This document shows, in pieces, positions 1 through 11,356 of a DNA stretch of 64,000 nucleotides. The position numbers and the translations under genes were made by a program. Location: NCBI GenBank assembly GCA_964019155.1, contig OZ025241.1:53730808-53794807 (forward strand), given 5' to 3'. How positions within the stretch are numbered: the first letter of the stretch is position 1; every line of letters begins with the position of its first letter. The notes beneath the pieces were generated by a model. That model had not been told where the DNA came from. It saw only the letters and a program-made list of their open reading frames with translations, and ran no database searches. The DNA comes from Osedax fenrisi. Taxonomy: Eukaryota; Annelida; Polychaeta; Sabellida; Siboglinidae.

Positions 1-411
1 TGATTGAGAATCGATATTATACTTCAACAATTTCATAAATTTAGTTGTTTGAGTTGTAACGAAAAAATCAGTTTTTTTATTAAAAGTTTATTATTAAAAA
101 AATATAAATATTAAAAAAAAAAATTATACTTATATGAATTAGAATTATATTTATTACCATTTCGTGCATTAATTATATTTTGAGTGGAATTATATTTTCG
201 GAATTCTATAGGGTGTTGATATTACGTGCATGTCGATATTAGAACACTCTCCCCTACACGAGAGAAACATTTATTTTATTTTAATTTTTCCAATGGGCTA
301 TATATATATAATAAATACAAATAGAGATATAAATGATAATTGATATATCATGATATACTGCAGTAGTATAATACTAGATGTATGATACTATATATGTAAC
401 GTAGTATAGTA
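1..411. other. AT-rich intergenic sequence
   Basis: No open frame, RNA gene or recognisable repeat. The sequence is A/T-rich with short TATA runs near 300-310. I see nothing functional here. Confidence 0.6.
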
Positions 412-419
412 GGCTTTAA

Positions 420-794
420 CAGTGGTTCTCGCACCTTTTTTTCATGACCCACTTTCTAAATAAAAAAATCCAAAACGACCCACGATAATAAATATAGTAG
501 GTATAGTATACCTACATCTTATTTACATATTATTATGTAAACCACGAGCATTTTAATGTTCATGATAATGTTATATTTTGATCATATCGTTTGATATATA
601 TATATATATATATATATACACTCTATATATATACTCTATATATATATACTCTATAGAGTTAAGCTATCATTTTAAACTTGCGATTTTAAACATAGACAAC
701 TTAGATTATCCATAATCAAACAATTATTGGCGACTCTAGCAAAAGTGTCAATAGAACCAAAGGGGGTCCGCGGACCTTCATTTGAGAACCACTG
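420..794. mobile_element. hAT-type non-autonomous element (MITE)
   Basis: A 375-bp element with perfect 11-bp terminal inverted repeats, CAGTGGTTCTC at the left and its complement GAGAACCACTG at the right. It is flanked by near-identical 8-bp target duplications, GGCTTTAA (412-419) and GGCTATAA (795-802). Eight-base duplications and a CAGTGGTTCTC-like end followed by 'CATGACCCAC' are characteristic of hAT superfamily elements in animals. There is no transposase frame, so it depends on a copy elsewhere. A (TA)n tract lies inside at about 594-619. Confidence 0.85.
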
Positions 795-802
795 GGCTAT
801 AA

Positions 803-2365
803 TGTAGGCTATAAATATATATTATAAGAGTTTATTTTATATTCATATATATTTCCAGAAAATGTGAATTAATATTATTATATTTATATATATATGTGTG
901 TTAGAATTTATTTAAATACATACATAATTGAATGCACTTAATTATGACTGTATGAATTCATCGTATGGGCAAATTATATTTATACGAATACACATTAGTG
1001 TATTGACATCTAGCGAGAACGTAGTCCAGTAATGCATTAATAGTTAATTAGTTAATCCAGAAATACTTCAGTAACATTGTGATAATCGACCACCCGACCG
1101 CCATCTTTCTTGTCCTTCTACTGAGTATTGTATCTAGTATATTTGTTTACAAATTATCATGTCACGGGATATGCCCTAACCGATATATATGTCACTTTTA
1201 TAGTGCATAACGTAGGTTCTTAACTGCATACTAATAGTTCTATTTGATCATCTACAAATGCATTTTTTTTAGTTTGGCGATATTTTATATTGAGAAAGTT
1301 TAAAGTTGTTCATTATACTTTTGCAAACACCCTCCAACTTCATCTGTGTCGTTATTCAAATGTTGATATATTTTCTCTATTTACTTTATGTTAGTATTAA
1401 AATAATATACTTAAACTTGTTACATTAAAAGATAGGATCCTATAGAATCTCGAGATTTATATATATATATATCGTGTCGCTCTATTCGTGGCTTACTTCT
1501 ACACCAAAGCTAGAATAACTAATCACTAGAATACCCGTCTAGTGGGTGGTTCATTAATTATAACTGATATGATGTCGATATTTTAAAGTAATAAAGTTAT
1601 AGTTTTACAAGATTTATTATATATATTAAACAAGTGGTGAACTAGGATTACAATTTTCTAATGCACAGACTCTACATACACATTTTAGTTCTTATAACAT
1701 CCGTTATTATAATGTACCTGATACGTATCATAAACCGTGTAATGTTTTCCATTAATGTAATACATATTATTGTTTATCTCCTAACCATAATTGTAAAGGG
1801 CTAAATCTGTCTCAGATGCAAACTATTTTAGATAATTCACTAGATAAAGATGACCCTTATATTTCTTCCAACCTTAATATTCCTGAAATTAATTAAATAC
1901 TATAGTATTTAATTTATACTTTAGAATTTATTTTTAAAATTCCTTATATGGTTCAGATAATAAAATATATTCCAAAAATATATAGATATCTATTTACTGA
2001 AGTTTTTATTATATTATTCATAAAATAATTTCACCTCACTTCCCTATAATTGAATTGAATTTTCGCTAATTTCAAGAGCTGTTTTACATCTCCCCACTTA
2101 TTCAGGAAAAAAATAAAAGAGTTCAAAGCGCTCGTATCTTAAACTATCGTTTACATTTAGGAATTCTGGAGAATATTTTCATCTCTGATCTGAGTGTAAG
2201 CGTAAATCTGATTAATATTCGAGGCATAAAGAGTCTATAAATAATAGTTAACTTAACACAAGAATACAAATGTGATAAAGAACGTAATGCCCGTGTATCC
2301 AATGGTTTGACAGATGCCTCTCAGGATACTATATAAAATCTACAGGATAAATACCATAGAAGAAT
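803..2365. other. AT-rich intergenic sequence, possible YY1-like site
   Basis: No gene is supported. A less AT-rich patch at about 1085-1125 contains ACCGCCATCTTTC, close to the animal YY1 core (GCCATCTT). It could be part of a promoter or a chance match; no adjacent exon is visible. Confidence 0.35.
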
Positions 2366-2392
2366 TGTTAAGTTATTATAATAGACTATTAT

Positions 2393-2435
<43 letters not shown>

Positions 2436-2453
2436 TAATAATAATAACTAACA
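2366..2453 (-). repeat. 3' LTR of Mag-like element
   Basis: TG...CA-bounded 88-bp repeat matching 4261-4320 except for an expanded (TA)n tract (about 2400-2430). The match between the two copies continues about 11 bases further (TTTAATTATTT), so the true LTR edge may lie near 2464. Confidence 0.7.
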
Positions 2454-2578
2454 TTTAATTATTTGTTTATTTTCCAAGAGGTCTTGTTTATTTTCCATGT
2501 TCTTCTTTATTTTTTCCTGTGATTAAGATATCATCCAGGTAACTGTAAACCATCTTTAACCCTTTCAGTAATACATTA

Positions 2579-2803
2579 TCACTCTCTGAAATATCGCGGG
2601 AGTAGCGGGATGCCGAAACATAGACGGTTATACTTGAACAACCCTCTTGATGTGTTTATGGTTGTAATATTAGTTGACTCCTCTTCCAATGGCATCTGTA
2701 GATATTCATGATATAAGTCTAGTGTACTGTAAAGTTTTCCACCTACTAAATTTGTATAGAGGTCATCAATGTTTGGTATCACCAAATATTCGTATGCTTC
2801 CAT
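2579..2803 (-). pseudogene. Gypsy reverse transcriptase fragment (Mag-like)
   Basis: The 74-codon frame shows the RT core: 'GGKLYSTLDL' (the substrate-binding LDL box), 'QMPLEEES', then 'TINTSRGLFKY' and 'RLCFGI', corresponding to the usual T-x-x-G-L-x-x-x-x-R-L-P-F-G segment with the proline changed to cysteine. Downstream of this the YVDD box, RNase H and integrase are absent. It follows the protease in the normal pol order, with shifts between the parts. It is a remnant, not a functional polymerase. Confidence 0.8.
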
Positions 2804-3090
2804 CTTTCTTCAATATTAGCACTATTGGTGTTTCCCAGTCTGAATATCTTACGGCCTCGATGATACCCTCAGCTTCTAATCTCTCCAATTATGCTTCTAC
2901 TCTCTCTCTCATCGCATAAGGTACTGTCCTAGCTTTACAGAATTTTGGAACCGCATCTTTATGTATATTGATTACACATTATATCCCTTCATGAATTCCA
3001 GTCCTTCTTTGAACACTTCAGGATACTTTCTCATAAATTCCTGTCCTCCTGTTTCAGCGTGTCCACCACAAAATCCGACCTTCAATCCAG

Positions 3091-3498
3091 TCATAGCGAA
3101 CTTATCATGTCCCTTCCAGCAATGATGGGGACCTGTCCAGGTATTATGTATATGTTCATTCTTTTCTCCTCAATCTCTATATAAATCGTCCTTAATAATT
3201 TGATTAATTCGCACGTAAAACTCTTTAACCGTATATCTGACCACTGTAGCTTTGGCCTCTTTACCTTTACCCATAACTTCTTGAATGTCATTTCAGACAT
3301 GACGGATACCGCTGCCCCTGTATCAATTTGAAACTTATAGATAGTTTCATTGATTTTAACAGTGGATAGTATACAACCACTATCTTCTTTCACAATATTA
3401 TACATTGTATATACTTCCGGTTCATATTGGGTATCTTCTTCTACAGTATATGTAGTTTTCGGTTGATTTCTGATATTCGTGGTGATTTCTAGAGACAC
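3091..3498 (-). pseudogene. Gypsy aspartic protease fragment
   Basis: The frame contains the catalytic motif 'FQIDTGAAVSVMS' (DTGA) and, about 60 residues later, a hydrophobic strand and 'IAGRDMI' in the position of the conserved LLGRD-type segment of retropepsins. In an intact element this domain would cut the Gag-Pol polyprotein. It sits between the gag zinc knuckle and RT, the normal order. Both key segments are present, but the frame is separated from its neighbours. Confidence 0.8.
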
Positions 3499-3499
3499 A

Positions 3500-4255
3500 T
3501 AGGTATAATATGTCCCTTCTTTCCAAATCTATAACATGATGCGTTTTTCAACCTACGATATTCCGCTTTATGATTTCTTTTACCTCTTACCTTCAAGTTG
3601 TAAACTCCATTTGTGTGTGTTATTTTCGGTTCTTGAATTCCATTGTTTTCGGTCCGTCTCCATGGCGTACACATTCTCTGTATCATGATGTTCTAATGTT
3701 GTTAAATGTTCATCTGTTAACTTTGCTCCAATCGAAATATCGGTCTAACATTATCTTTGCTAGTAATAGCCTTTGTATACGTATGTTATACCACATACAA
3801 TACGGTCTCTTATTTGCTCTTCTTAGTCTGCAAACTTAGTCTCCGCCAATAATTTGAAGTTCCGCAATGTAACTAGCCACTGATTGCCCTTCCTGTCTCA
3901 TATAAGTGTTAAATATATAATTATTTATTATCTCTGAGGGTACCGGATTAAAATGTTTTTTTAAGTCTTCCTAAACATTTTTTAATGTCGACTTCAATGG
4001 AGTAATAGGAGTCAGTAAATTCCTAACTAGTTTGCATTTCTTTGGACCTATAACTGTTAGTACATTTGCGAATTTCTTTTTAAAATCCGTGATGTCGTTT
4101 GCGATAAAATAATAATCTACTCGCTCTTCGTAACTTGCCACATTTTCAAATTCAGCATAAATTCCCCTATACTGGATCCAATATTCATTTTAATTACTTT
4201 CCTTTTGGTGCTTATTGTTATTGAATTTTATCTGCTTGTTCTTATGTCCTCGTCG
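3500..4255 (-). pseudogene. Gypsy gag remnant with damaged zinc knuckle
   Basis: On the - strand, 4140-3840 translates to capsid-like sequence typical of gypsy Gag ('YEERVDYYF', 'GPKKCKLVRNLL', 'QSVASYIAEL'), with an in-frame stop. The open frame at 3686-3489 ends with 'CYRFGKKGHIIPMC', a CCHC knuckle (C-x2-C-x4-H-x4-C) whose second cysteine is phenylalanine. The start of gag lies just inside the LTR/primer site at about 4255. Confidence 0.7.
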
Positions 4256-4260
4256 CCAAT

Positions 4261-4320
4261 TGTTATATTCTTATAATAAACTATTATACAATAATATATA
4301 TATAATAATAATAACTAACA
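4261..4320 (-). repeat. 5' LTR of Mag-like element
   Basis: 60-bp TG...CA repeat, directly repeated at 2366-2453. Reading the - strand it is followed after two bases by TGGCGACGAGG, a plausible tRNA primer-binding site. Confidence 0.7.
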
Positions 4321-4339
4321 TTTAATTATTTATACAAAA

Positions 4340-4690
4340 CACTGATCTATGTTTTGTTTATGATATAATTCATATCAAACTATACACTTTTAAAATGTAA
4401 AATAATATTTTTCAAATTATTATATGATGAAAACTAAGTGTTCATTAATAATATATAATAAGGCAATACGACATGTTGGTTTTAAATTATATACATATAT
4501 ATGTGGCGAGTAACAGATAAATTATAATATAATATGTAATAGAGAAATGAAAACATTGTTGTATGGAAACGTACCGAACCTAAACCTATTTCAGTGATTC
4601 TATACAACTGCTATCTGAACCAGATATTCATTATTAATTACGTTGAATATATAGAGATGATTATATCTTCACTTCGCATAATAGTTGTTA
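4340..4690 (+). mobile_element. Truncated MITE, CAAAGATTTT family
   Basis: This stretch aligns over about 330 bp with the complete element at 57442-57895. Shared blocks include 'ACTATACACTTTTAAAATG', 'ATGATGAAAACTAAGTGTTC' and 'CCGAACCTAAA'. The left end is lost at the border with the gypsy LTR. The right end (near 4686) is a decayed version of the CTTCGCAAAATCTTTG terminus. Confidence 0.7.
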
Positions 4691-6640
4691 TTACTAGGAA
4701 AGTGATGCTTATGTTAGATTCAATTCATATAGCTAATGGTGCGGGTCCGAGTGAACTCTACCTTGACCATCTTCGTGAAGCTCTATATAGCTGGGTATAC
4801 CCATAGATAACATGACAATCTGATCAAGGATATTACTTATACAGTACATATATTTATGGAAATGTAAGCTATAATATTACTCAATATTTCTGTGGCGCTA
4901 ATCTTTATCCACGAAAAAAAAGATTGAGGTATAAAACCATTTCAGTTGGTGAAACTTTAAGAAGACTTGTGTTTAATTGTATAAAATGCATCAGTTAAAA
5001 AAAGAAGCAGAAGTTATATTCTCTCTTCAGATAGGAGTAGGTGTGAAGGGTGGATGCTAAATTGTTGTGCATTCGGTAAGATCCTTAATATATATTTATT
5101 CTAGTTCTACTGATAAATGTATTCTAAAAATAGACTTTAAGAATTATGTTAATCTTATATCTCGCGAATCGATCATTATTAATGATTCATTAATCAAGTT
5201 ACTAAATACTTCCCAGGATTATTAAATTTGGAATTATTTACTCTTCTCCCAAAATCTAAAAGAATTGTAGGCAATGTGTTATTCTAAGCTCCAGAGGTAT
5301 TAACCAAGGTGATCCTCTCGGCCAATTACATTTTTTCTTTAACTTTAAAAATACGTACTGATACAATTATTAACATATTTCTAATTTCAATCTAAAATTA
5401 TTTTACCTAGATGATGGTTTAATAGTAGGAAATATAAATGAAGTAAAAGTAACCTTGAATACAATTCTATAAATGTCTCCACATTTAGGTCGTGAAATTA
5501 ACAGCAAATGTAAAATTTGGTGGACAAATTTCGAAGGGTATTCGTGGGATATTTGTCCTGATTAGATTAATAATATACGTTGATAAGTAATTGATTTACT
5601 CGGTTCTTAAATTGGTACTTCCAAATTTATAAATATTAACATGGATATCAAAATTAAGGATTATCTTAAATTGCAAAAGAAAATTTTACTAATTGATAAC
5701 CCATAGTGTGAACTATCTCACATTCTTTAATGCGCAGGTATTTCTAAAATGAACTATTCTATCAGAACATATCAAACTGAATGCACATCTATATAACAAC
5801 ATTTGATAATTATTTAAGAAAATCTCTTGAAGAAATTTTTCAATCTAGTTTGGATGAAGATTCATACTACCAGGCTACTCTTCCAATTCGTTAATGTGGT
5901 TTAAGAATTATTATTGTCAGCAATATATATTAAGTAGAATATTCCATAAATCAAGCAATACTTTAACGTATTTATTTATATTATCCTAATATTTTATATC
6001 ATATTTATCAATTAGATATAGATAGTATTGTGAAATATTCGATTACTAAGCTTGTATATTCATGCTTTGTAAATAGTAATGAAATTACAGATGAACGTGT
6101 TGGGTCACAGAAGATATTAAGTACTCCTATTTTTATTAAAAGTAAGTTAAACCTACTTAACCGCTCCACTATAGTGGACTATAGTATACTGTATATATAT
6201 AAAGGTAGATTACTTTCAATATATGGAGATCATGCTGGTGAATGGTTACTTGTAGTCCAACATACCTGGGACTTTCTTTTAGTTCAACTGAATATAGAGT
6301 ACTACTTAGACATATGTTAGGCTTATCTCTATATAATATATATATCGTACATGCTAATCTTGTAACAAAGAATTACTAGATATTGATGGGGACCATAGTC
6401 TAACATGGGGAGCCTGAATTGTATACGTGATACTTTCAAATAATGAATTCAGTAGGATTAGCCTCATCTTTAAAAACAGCTAATCAAATCTCAGTTACTA
6501 TTCGACGACCTGGAGATGTTTCCGTAACTAACTGATATTTAGAAAAATCCATAAAATGGATTTATCAACAATTTCCGAAGTCATAAATATTCCAAATGAT
6601 CACTTCGAGAAGCCCAATCGTTTAATGTTATATTAAGTCA
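4690..6640 (+). mobile_element. Decayed LINE reverse transcriptase copy
   Basis: Scattered over all three frames are ordered pieces of one non-LTR RT. They are 'GAGPSELYLDHLREAL' (about 4739), 'ISVGETLRRLVFNC' (about 4940), 'LKIDFKNYVNLISRES' (about 5125), 'SSRGINQGDPLG' (about 5290, the RT fingers motif), 'YLDDGLIVGNI' (about 5405, the catalytic box with the second Asp kept), then C-terminal 'YGDHAGEWLLV' (6220) and 'SSLKTANQISVTIRRPGDV' (about 6460). The order is collinear with a type of LINE RT common in marine invertebrates. Many stops and shifts show it is old. No endonuclease part is visible, so it is 5'-truncated. Confidence 0.7.
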
Positions 6641-7936
6641 GTTAATCTGATTGTTTTTGTTATTTTTATTTTTATTAATTTTGTTTATTATTAGTTTGAG
6701 TTAATTATATTTTATTAAGTTTGTCTCAATAAGATGAGGAAATCGAAAAATTCAATTCTAATATTCCATATATATTTAATGTATAACATTCTGAGCAACA
6801 TAACAAACTATAACAAAACATAACCATAGCAAAACACCATTCTGAACTTTGTTACATTGTTACTTTGTTACACTTTCCTACATATAACTTTTATTTTTAT
6901 TATAGATATTATCCATTAAACTGATCTTAATTAGGTACATATCAATATATATATATATATATATAATCTAAATCTCATTTTTCTAATTTTATATCTTTTA
7001 TCATGTCTTTTATCTAATATTGTATTATATACTAAGATCCACATTTTATTCTTATTTTAATTTATTGACGTTTATGTAAAAATTAAAAAAAATTAATACT
7101 TTTGAGTGTTTACTTTACAATATTTTATTTCCCCGACATTAATAATATTATTTTACTGAATTTTTGCATATTATATTTGAATTTACTTTCATGTTTTCTT
7201 TCTTTTTAATTGACGTTTATATAAAAATAATAAAATTAAAAAAAACTGTTAGGTATTTCTTTTTTCTTTAGTATTTTCTTTAGTATTTTTTATTTCCCTC
7301 TGACTAATAATATTATTTGACTTTATTTTTAATTACATAAACATTTTGTATTGAATCTTTTTTCTTGTATACTTGATTATACTTCTTTGTTTTATTTCTC
7401 TTTATTGACACTTATATAAAAATTAGTAATTAAACTAACATTTCAGTTTGAACAAATATTTTACATTCTTTACATTATTATAAAGTATTACAAAAAAATT
7501 CCTAAAACTTATTTACTGAAAAAAAAAAAAAAAAAAAAAAATGTTACATACATTTCTTACCATCTTTCTAGATATTCTTTTTGTTATGTTTTATTCAGTT
7601 TTATTCAGTTTTACTTCATTTTACTTCATTTTTTTCTTCTTTTATACTAATACATCTATATTTTTGTTTAGTGTATTATTTTATAGTACTTATTATTTAT
7701 TTTAGTTATTTATTTATAAATAATTAAATGATGATTACATAATTTTATGGCAAGTTCAAACAATTTATATTATTTTTCTATTTTATTCATTGTATTGTAT
7801 CTATGTAAACAGGAAGTCATCTAATATTTTATAATATTTTATTTATTTAGTTTTTTTTGAACTTGCTTTAAGATTAAGGGTAATTGTCTCGATAAGCTTT
7901 AGCTTCTACAAAAACCCTGGTGCAAACCTAAATCTG

Positions 7937-7968
<32 letters not shown>

Positions 7969-8164
7969 TTAAAAATATCGTTTCAACTGCAGCGCTTCTA
8001 TCGCCAAGTGATATGTTCAACATAGGTTCACGCAACTACATTCAATTGCGTACCCACTTTTGTTTACATCGATGGTTCTAATACAAAAGGCATCTTATTT
8101 ATTATTGATATGAAATTATTAGATACGCTTTATTGAAATGGAGGTTTTCAGAATTAATGCTAAT
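6641..8164. other. T-rich non-coding stretch with simple repeats
   Basis: No gene. The upper strand is strongly T-rich between about 6650 and 7900. It holds a 32-bp poly(A) run (about 7510-7541), a (TAA)n microsatellite (7937-7968) and the degenerate tandem repeat listed separately. Part of it may be the 3' end of the preceding LINE. Confidence 0.5.
7045..7500. repeat. Degenerate tandem repeat, three units
   Basis: The phrase 'ATTGACGTTTATATAAAAAT' and variants occurs near 7065, 7208 and 7397, each followed by A-rich sequence, a tract like 'AATATTTTATTTCC' and 'TAATAATATTATTT'. The period is about 145-190 bp and the units are diverged. Confidence 0.5.
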
Positions 8165-8206
8165 TGTTGTATTGCTATTAATTGTCATTGATAATGACCT
8201 ACAACC
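8165..8206 (+). repeat. Truncated 5' LTR
   Basis: Matches the first about 42 bp of the 3' LTR at 10183 ('TTAATTGTCATTGA' shared), then diverges into internal sequence, marking the deletion edge. Confidence 0.75.
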
Positions 8207-8229
8207 CTGTCACTGAGTCCATTTGTACC

Positions 8230-8740
8230 AAACATATCGACGCACACCACTACGAGACCTGATCAAGAAATACATCGACTTCACATGGAAAGAAATTCAA
8301 CGATATCAAAAATCTAATCTGCAGAGATAGCAAGCTAACCTACTTCGACCCCGCTAAAGACATCGTAATTCAGGTAGACGACTCAGGAAGAGGTATTGGA
8401 GCTGAATGTATGTAGTTCGGCAAACCAGTATCGTATGCATCACTTACTGAATGCGAGCAGAGATACGCAAATATCGAACGCGAAATGCTAGCTGTGGTAT
8501 TCGGCTGTACTGGTTTCCACACGTATATCTACGTCGTATATATATATATATATATATATATGGGAAACACTGCACAATACAATCTGATCACAAACCACTC
8601 TCCATGATTGTCCTGAAGAATATATCAAAAGTCCCCACAAGACTCCAAAGAATAGTTCTCAGTCTACAATCATATGACATCAACATAGAATACGTCCCCG
8701 GAAAAAACCTACCCCTACCAGATACGCTCTCCAGATAGAC
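8230..8740 (+). pseudogene. Gypsy RT C-terminus and RNase H fragment
   Basis: Pieces read 'IDFTWK' (8276), 'VIQVDDSGRGIGAECM' (about 8367, the RNase H start with its first catalytic Asp), 'SYASLTECEQRYANIEREML' (about 8430, with the catalytic Glu) and 'TIQSDHKPLSMI' (8577, with the third Asp), ending 'PLPDTLSR' (8712). This is the connection-RNase H order of Ty3/gypsy pol. A (TA)11 microsatellite (about 8539-8562) sits in the middle of the domain where a short loop would be, and an in-frame stop follows ECM. Confidence 0.8.
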
Positions 8741-9049
8741 GCTGCCAGAAAACAATGAGATACTGTTCGATAAACAGATATCCTGTACCCGCTTCAGCGA
8801 GCCTAGATTGACCCTAATTAAGAACGAAACCAAAGACGAGAAACAACTTCAAGATTTATGCTCCATCATCAATAACGGATGGCAATCGAGAGGAGAACTG
8901 CATAACTGCCGAACTGCACCAGAACCTAATATAATTCTGGCCCTACAGAGACGAGCTGACCTTTAAGAACAATATGGTCATTACATGAAACATAATACTA
9001 ATACAGGCGTCCCTACGGCCCGACATACTTAAAAGCCCATTAAAGACCT

Positions 9050-10026
9050 ACATATTCCACACCTCGGAATTGCCAAAACAAATCTACTTGCAAAGACATG
9101 TGTCTACTGGCCGAAAATGAACAAAGACATTCAAGATATCACGGAAGAATGCAGCGAGTGCCAAACGCACCAAAAAAGACAAAGCCCTGTAGAATTCGTA
9201 AATAGAAAACTACGACGAGAAACATGGGATACGGTGGCAGCCGACCTATTCAAATTCAATAAAGAACAATACCTACTGGTTGCAGATGTATACACCAAGT
9301 TCCCAATCTTAAGGAAGCTAAGAAACACACATATATGTGTGGCTATAGCCAGAGTATCATCCACGCATTAAAGGAGATATTCTCGGAACACGGTATCCCG
9401 AGACACCTACACACGGATAACGGACCACAATTCTCAGCAACATCTTTCAGTAAATTCTCTAAAAGCTTGGAGTTCCACCATAATACAAATTCACAGCACT
9501 ATCCACAAAGTAATAGATTCATCGAGCGACAAATCTAGACTGTAAAGAGAATCTTAACGAAAACCGACGACCCAGAAAAAGCACTATTACTATAGAGAGC
9601 CACACCATTAGAAAAGAACTACCCTTCCACGGCCTAATTACTCTACGGCAGAATCATCAATACCAAACTCCCGAAACATCAAGAATATAGAAATACCGCT
9701 CAAGATCAACTAACCAACGACGGCCAAAAGAAAGCAGCCAAGAAATATAACACAACAACACGAAGGATCACATCAGACTTTAACTACTGACAGAAGATAT
9801 TCATCAGAAACCCCTTCACTAGCACGTGGAGCCCTGGAATGATCCTCCAGTAACATACGTATCCAAACTCATACCTGGTAGATTCCGAACAACACGACTC
9901 TACAGTCCTTCGAAACCTAACAGACATCCGCAGAGACAACATCGCTACTCAAGAATCACCCCGCCCCCCGTCGCATACGATCGACCATCACGTCATAGGT
10001 GCCCACCCAACCGCCTTGAACTATGA
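9050..10026 (+). pseudogene. Gypsy integrase fragment
   Basis: The N-terminal zinc-finger region ends 'CSECQTHQKRQSPVE' (about 9150). The core follows with 'WDTVAADLFKF' (catalytic Asp region, 9226), 'HLHTDNGPQFSATSF' (second catalytic Asp, 9406) and 'NRFIERQI' (catalytic Glu region, 9515). The C-terminal part ('LLYGRIINTKLPKH', then 'PPVTYVSKLIPGRFRTTRLY') runs to 10026. Several stops and shifts interrupt it. Confidence 0.8.
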
Positions 10027-10182
10027 CATGTGCAACAGCACATCACCCAAACTACCTGTCACTTACGGTAAAACACAGCCCTGATGTTGAATACCACGAT
10101 TCTTAAATCGGTGTCGCTATGACAACCTATAATGTACCCTCCATGGCAAAAAACAGCCATGACTTTGACTAACAAAGGGGGT

Positions 10183-10383
10183 TGTTGTATTGTTATTAAT
10201 TGTCATTGACCATGACCTATGACCCTTGACATATTCAACTTAATTTCCTCTTCTAAATAAATATATACCTAGCCAGTCGTGTCTTAATTAATATATCAGA
10301 TATAGAGCATAAACACATAACTCGGCCATTCTTTCGCAGCCAGATCGATACCTAGATAGTTAGAATAATAAACTAACATAACA
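10183..10383 (+). repeat. 3' LTR of gypsy element
   Basis: About 201 bp, TGTTGT...ATAACA, directly after the polypurine tract and directly before the CTAAT duplication. Its first 40 bp repeat the sequence at 8165. Confidence 0.8.
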
Positions 10384-11159
10384 CTAATTAATAATTATTA
10401 GTTCTAAGTAACGGAGTAATGGGAATATATTCACACACATTCACACACACATATATGGAGGGCGATTTATTTAGTTGTAGTTTTGTTATCTTTATAAGGT
10501 ATGAATATGTTATAGAATTATGTAATGGGCTGTCTAGAGTATTATGTTATAAGTTGGTCTACAGTTGGTTGGGGAATAGGAATTAATGATGAGGTGGTTT
10601 GTGAAGAGTGGATAATAATTGTTTATATATTTTATTTATAGTTGAGCGCAGCAGACTGGAAATATATACATGGGTATGCATACCCATGTATACCATATAG
10701 CATGCTATTCATACTATACATAGTGGATGATGTATGACATACATCATGTGTTTAGGTATACTTGTTAGATTATTAATCTAATAATAAACATTATATTTGT
10801 CATAAATAATCATATACTTATATTAGTATTAAATCCACGTTTTTTAAATCATGAATAAAATATACTTAATTAATTATAAATAGTTAATTTATAAATTCGT
10901 TTTAATAAATAATTTCAAGCTATTAAAATTTCCTAATTGATATTTTAATAAATTAAAATTAAGTATTTCTAAATTAATCGAAATTAATTATTTAATACAT
11001 TTAGTTATACAAATAAATGCACGATTACCTAAGCAGTATACTGCTTAGGTAATAGAACGATAATAGGATACATTCATGTATACTACACCTACCTATATTA
11101 TATCCGAATGATATCGCCTACCTCTTGATTGACATCCGATCATGTTAGTTATTATTAGT

Positions 11160-11315
11160 TATACACATACACACACACACATATGTATACACACACGCAT
11201 ACACCCACGCACACACTAATGTAGGAGTAAACGCATTCCTCAATCAAGCACCCACATACACACACACATACACACATACACACACACACACACATACACA
11301 CACATACACACACGC
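11160..11315. repeat. Interrupted (CA)n microsatellite
   Basis: ACACAC runs broken by AT and CG dinucleotides over about 155 bp, with a 45-bp non-repeat interruption at 11215-11255. It gives a spurious cysteine/valine-rich frame on the - strand. Confidence 0.85.
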
Positions 11316-11356
11316 GTATAGTATTGCACATTGCACATTGCACATTGCACAACCAT

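Larger units (their letters stand above)
2366..4320 (-). mobile_element. Mag-like Ty3/gypsy retrotransposon, internally deleted
   Basis: Read on the - strand: a short LTR (4320-4261), a primer-binding-like TGGCGACGAGG beginning two bases inside the LTR edge, gag, aspartic protease, and the first part of reverse transcriptase. The body then jumps to an A/G-rich tract and a second short LTR (2453-2366). Both LTRs begin TGTTAG and end TAACA in this orientation and differ mainly in the length of an internal (TA)n run. LTRs under 100 bp and a TGGCGAC primer site are known from the Mag lineage, and the RT motifs fit that lineage. RNase H and integrase are missing, and the frames contain stops and shifts, so it is dead. 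Confidence 0.8.
8165..10383 (+). mobile_element. Ty3/gypsy retrotransposon, internally deleted, CTAAT target duplication
   Basis: The element begins with a 5' LTR fragment (TGTTGTATTG...) and ends with a full 3' LTR (10183-10383, TGTTGT...ATAACA). It is flanked on both sides by the 5-bp target duplication CTAAT (8160-8164 and 10384-10388). A purine tract AACAAAGGGGG (10171-10181) immediately precedes the 3' LTR. Inside are the end of RT, RNase H and integrase. Gag, protease, most of RT and the rest of the 5' LTR are deleted, and frames contain stops. The exact target duplication shows this is one insertion that decayed in place. Confidence 0.85.

Noticed and set aside
11025..11052. Rho-independent terminator or operator
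   Set aside because: The perfect palindrome looks operator-like, but the genome is clearly an animal's; bacterial regulatory readings do not apply.
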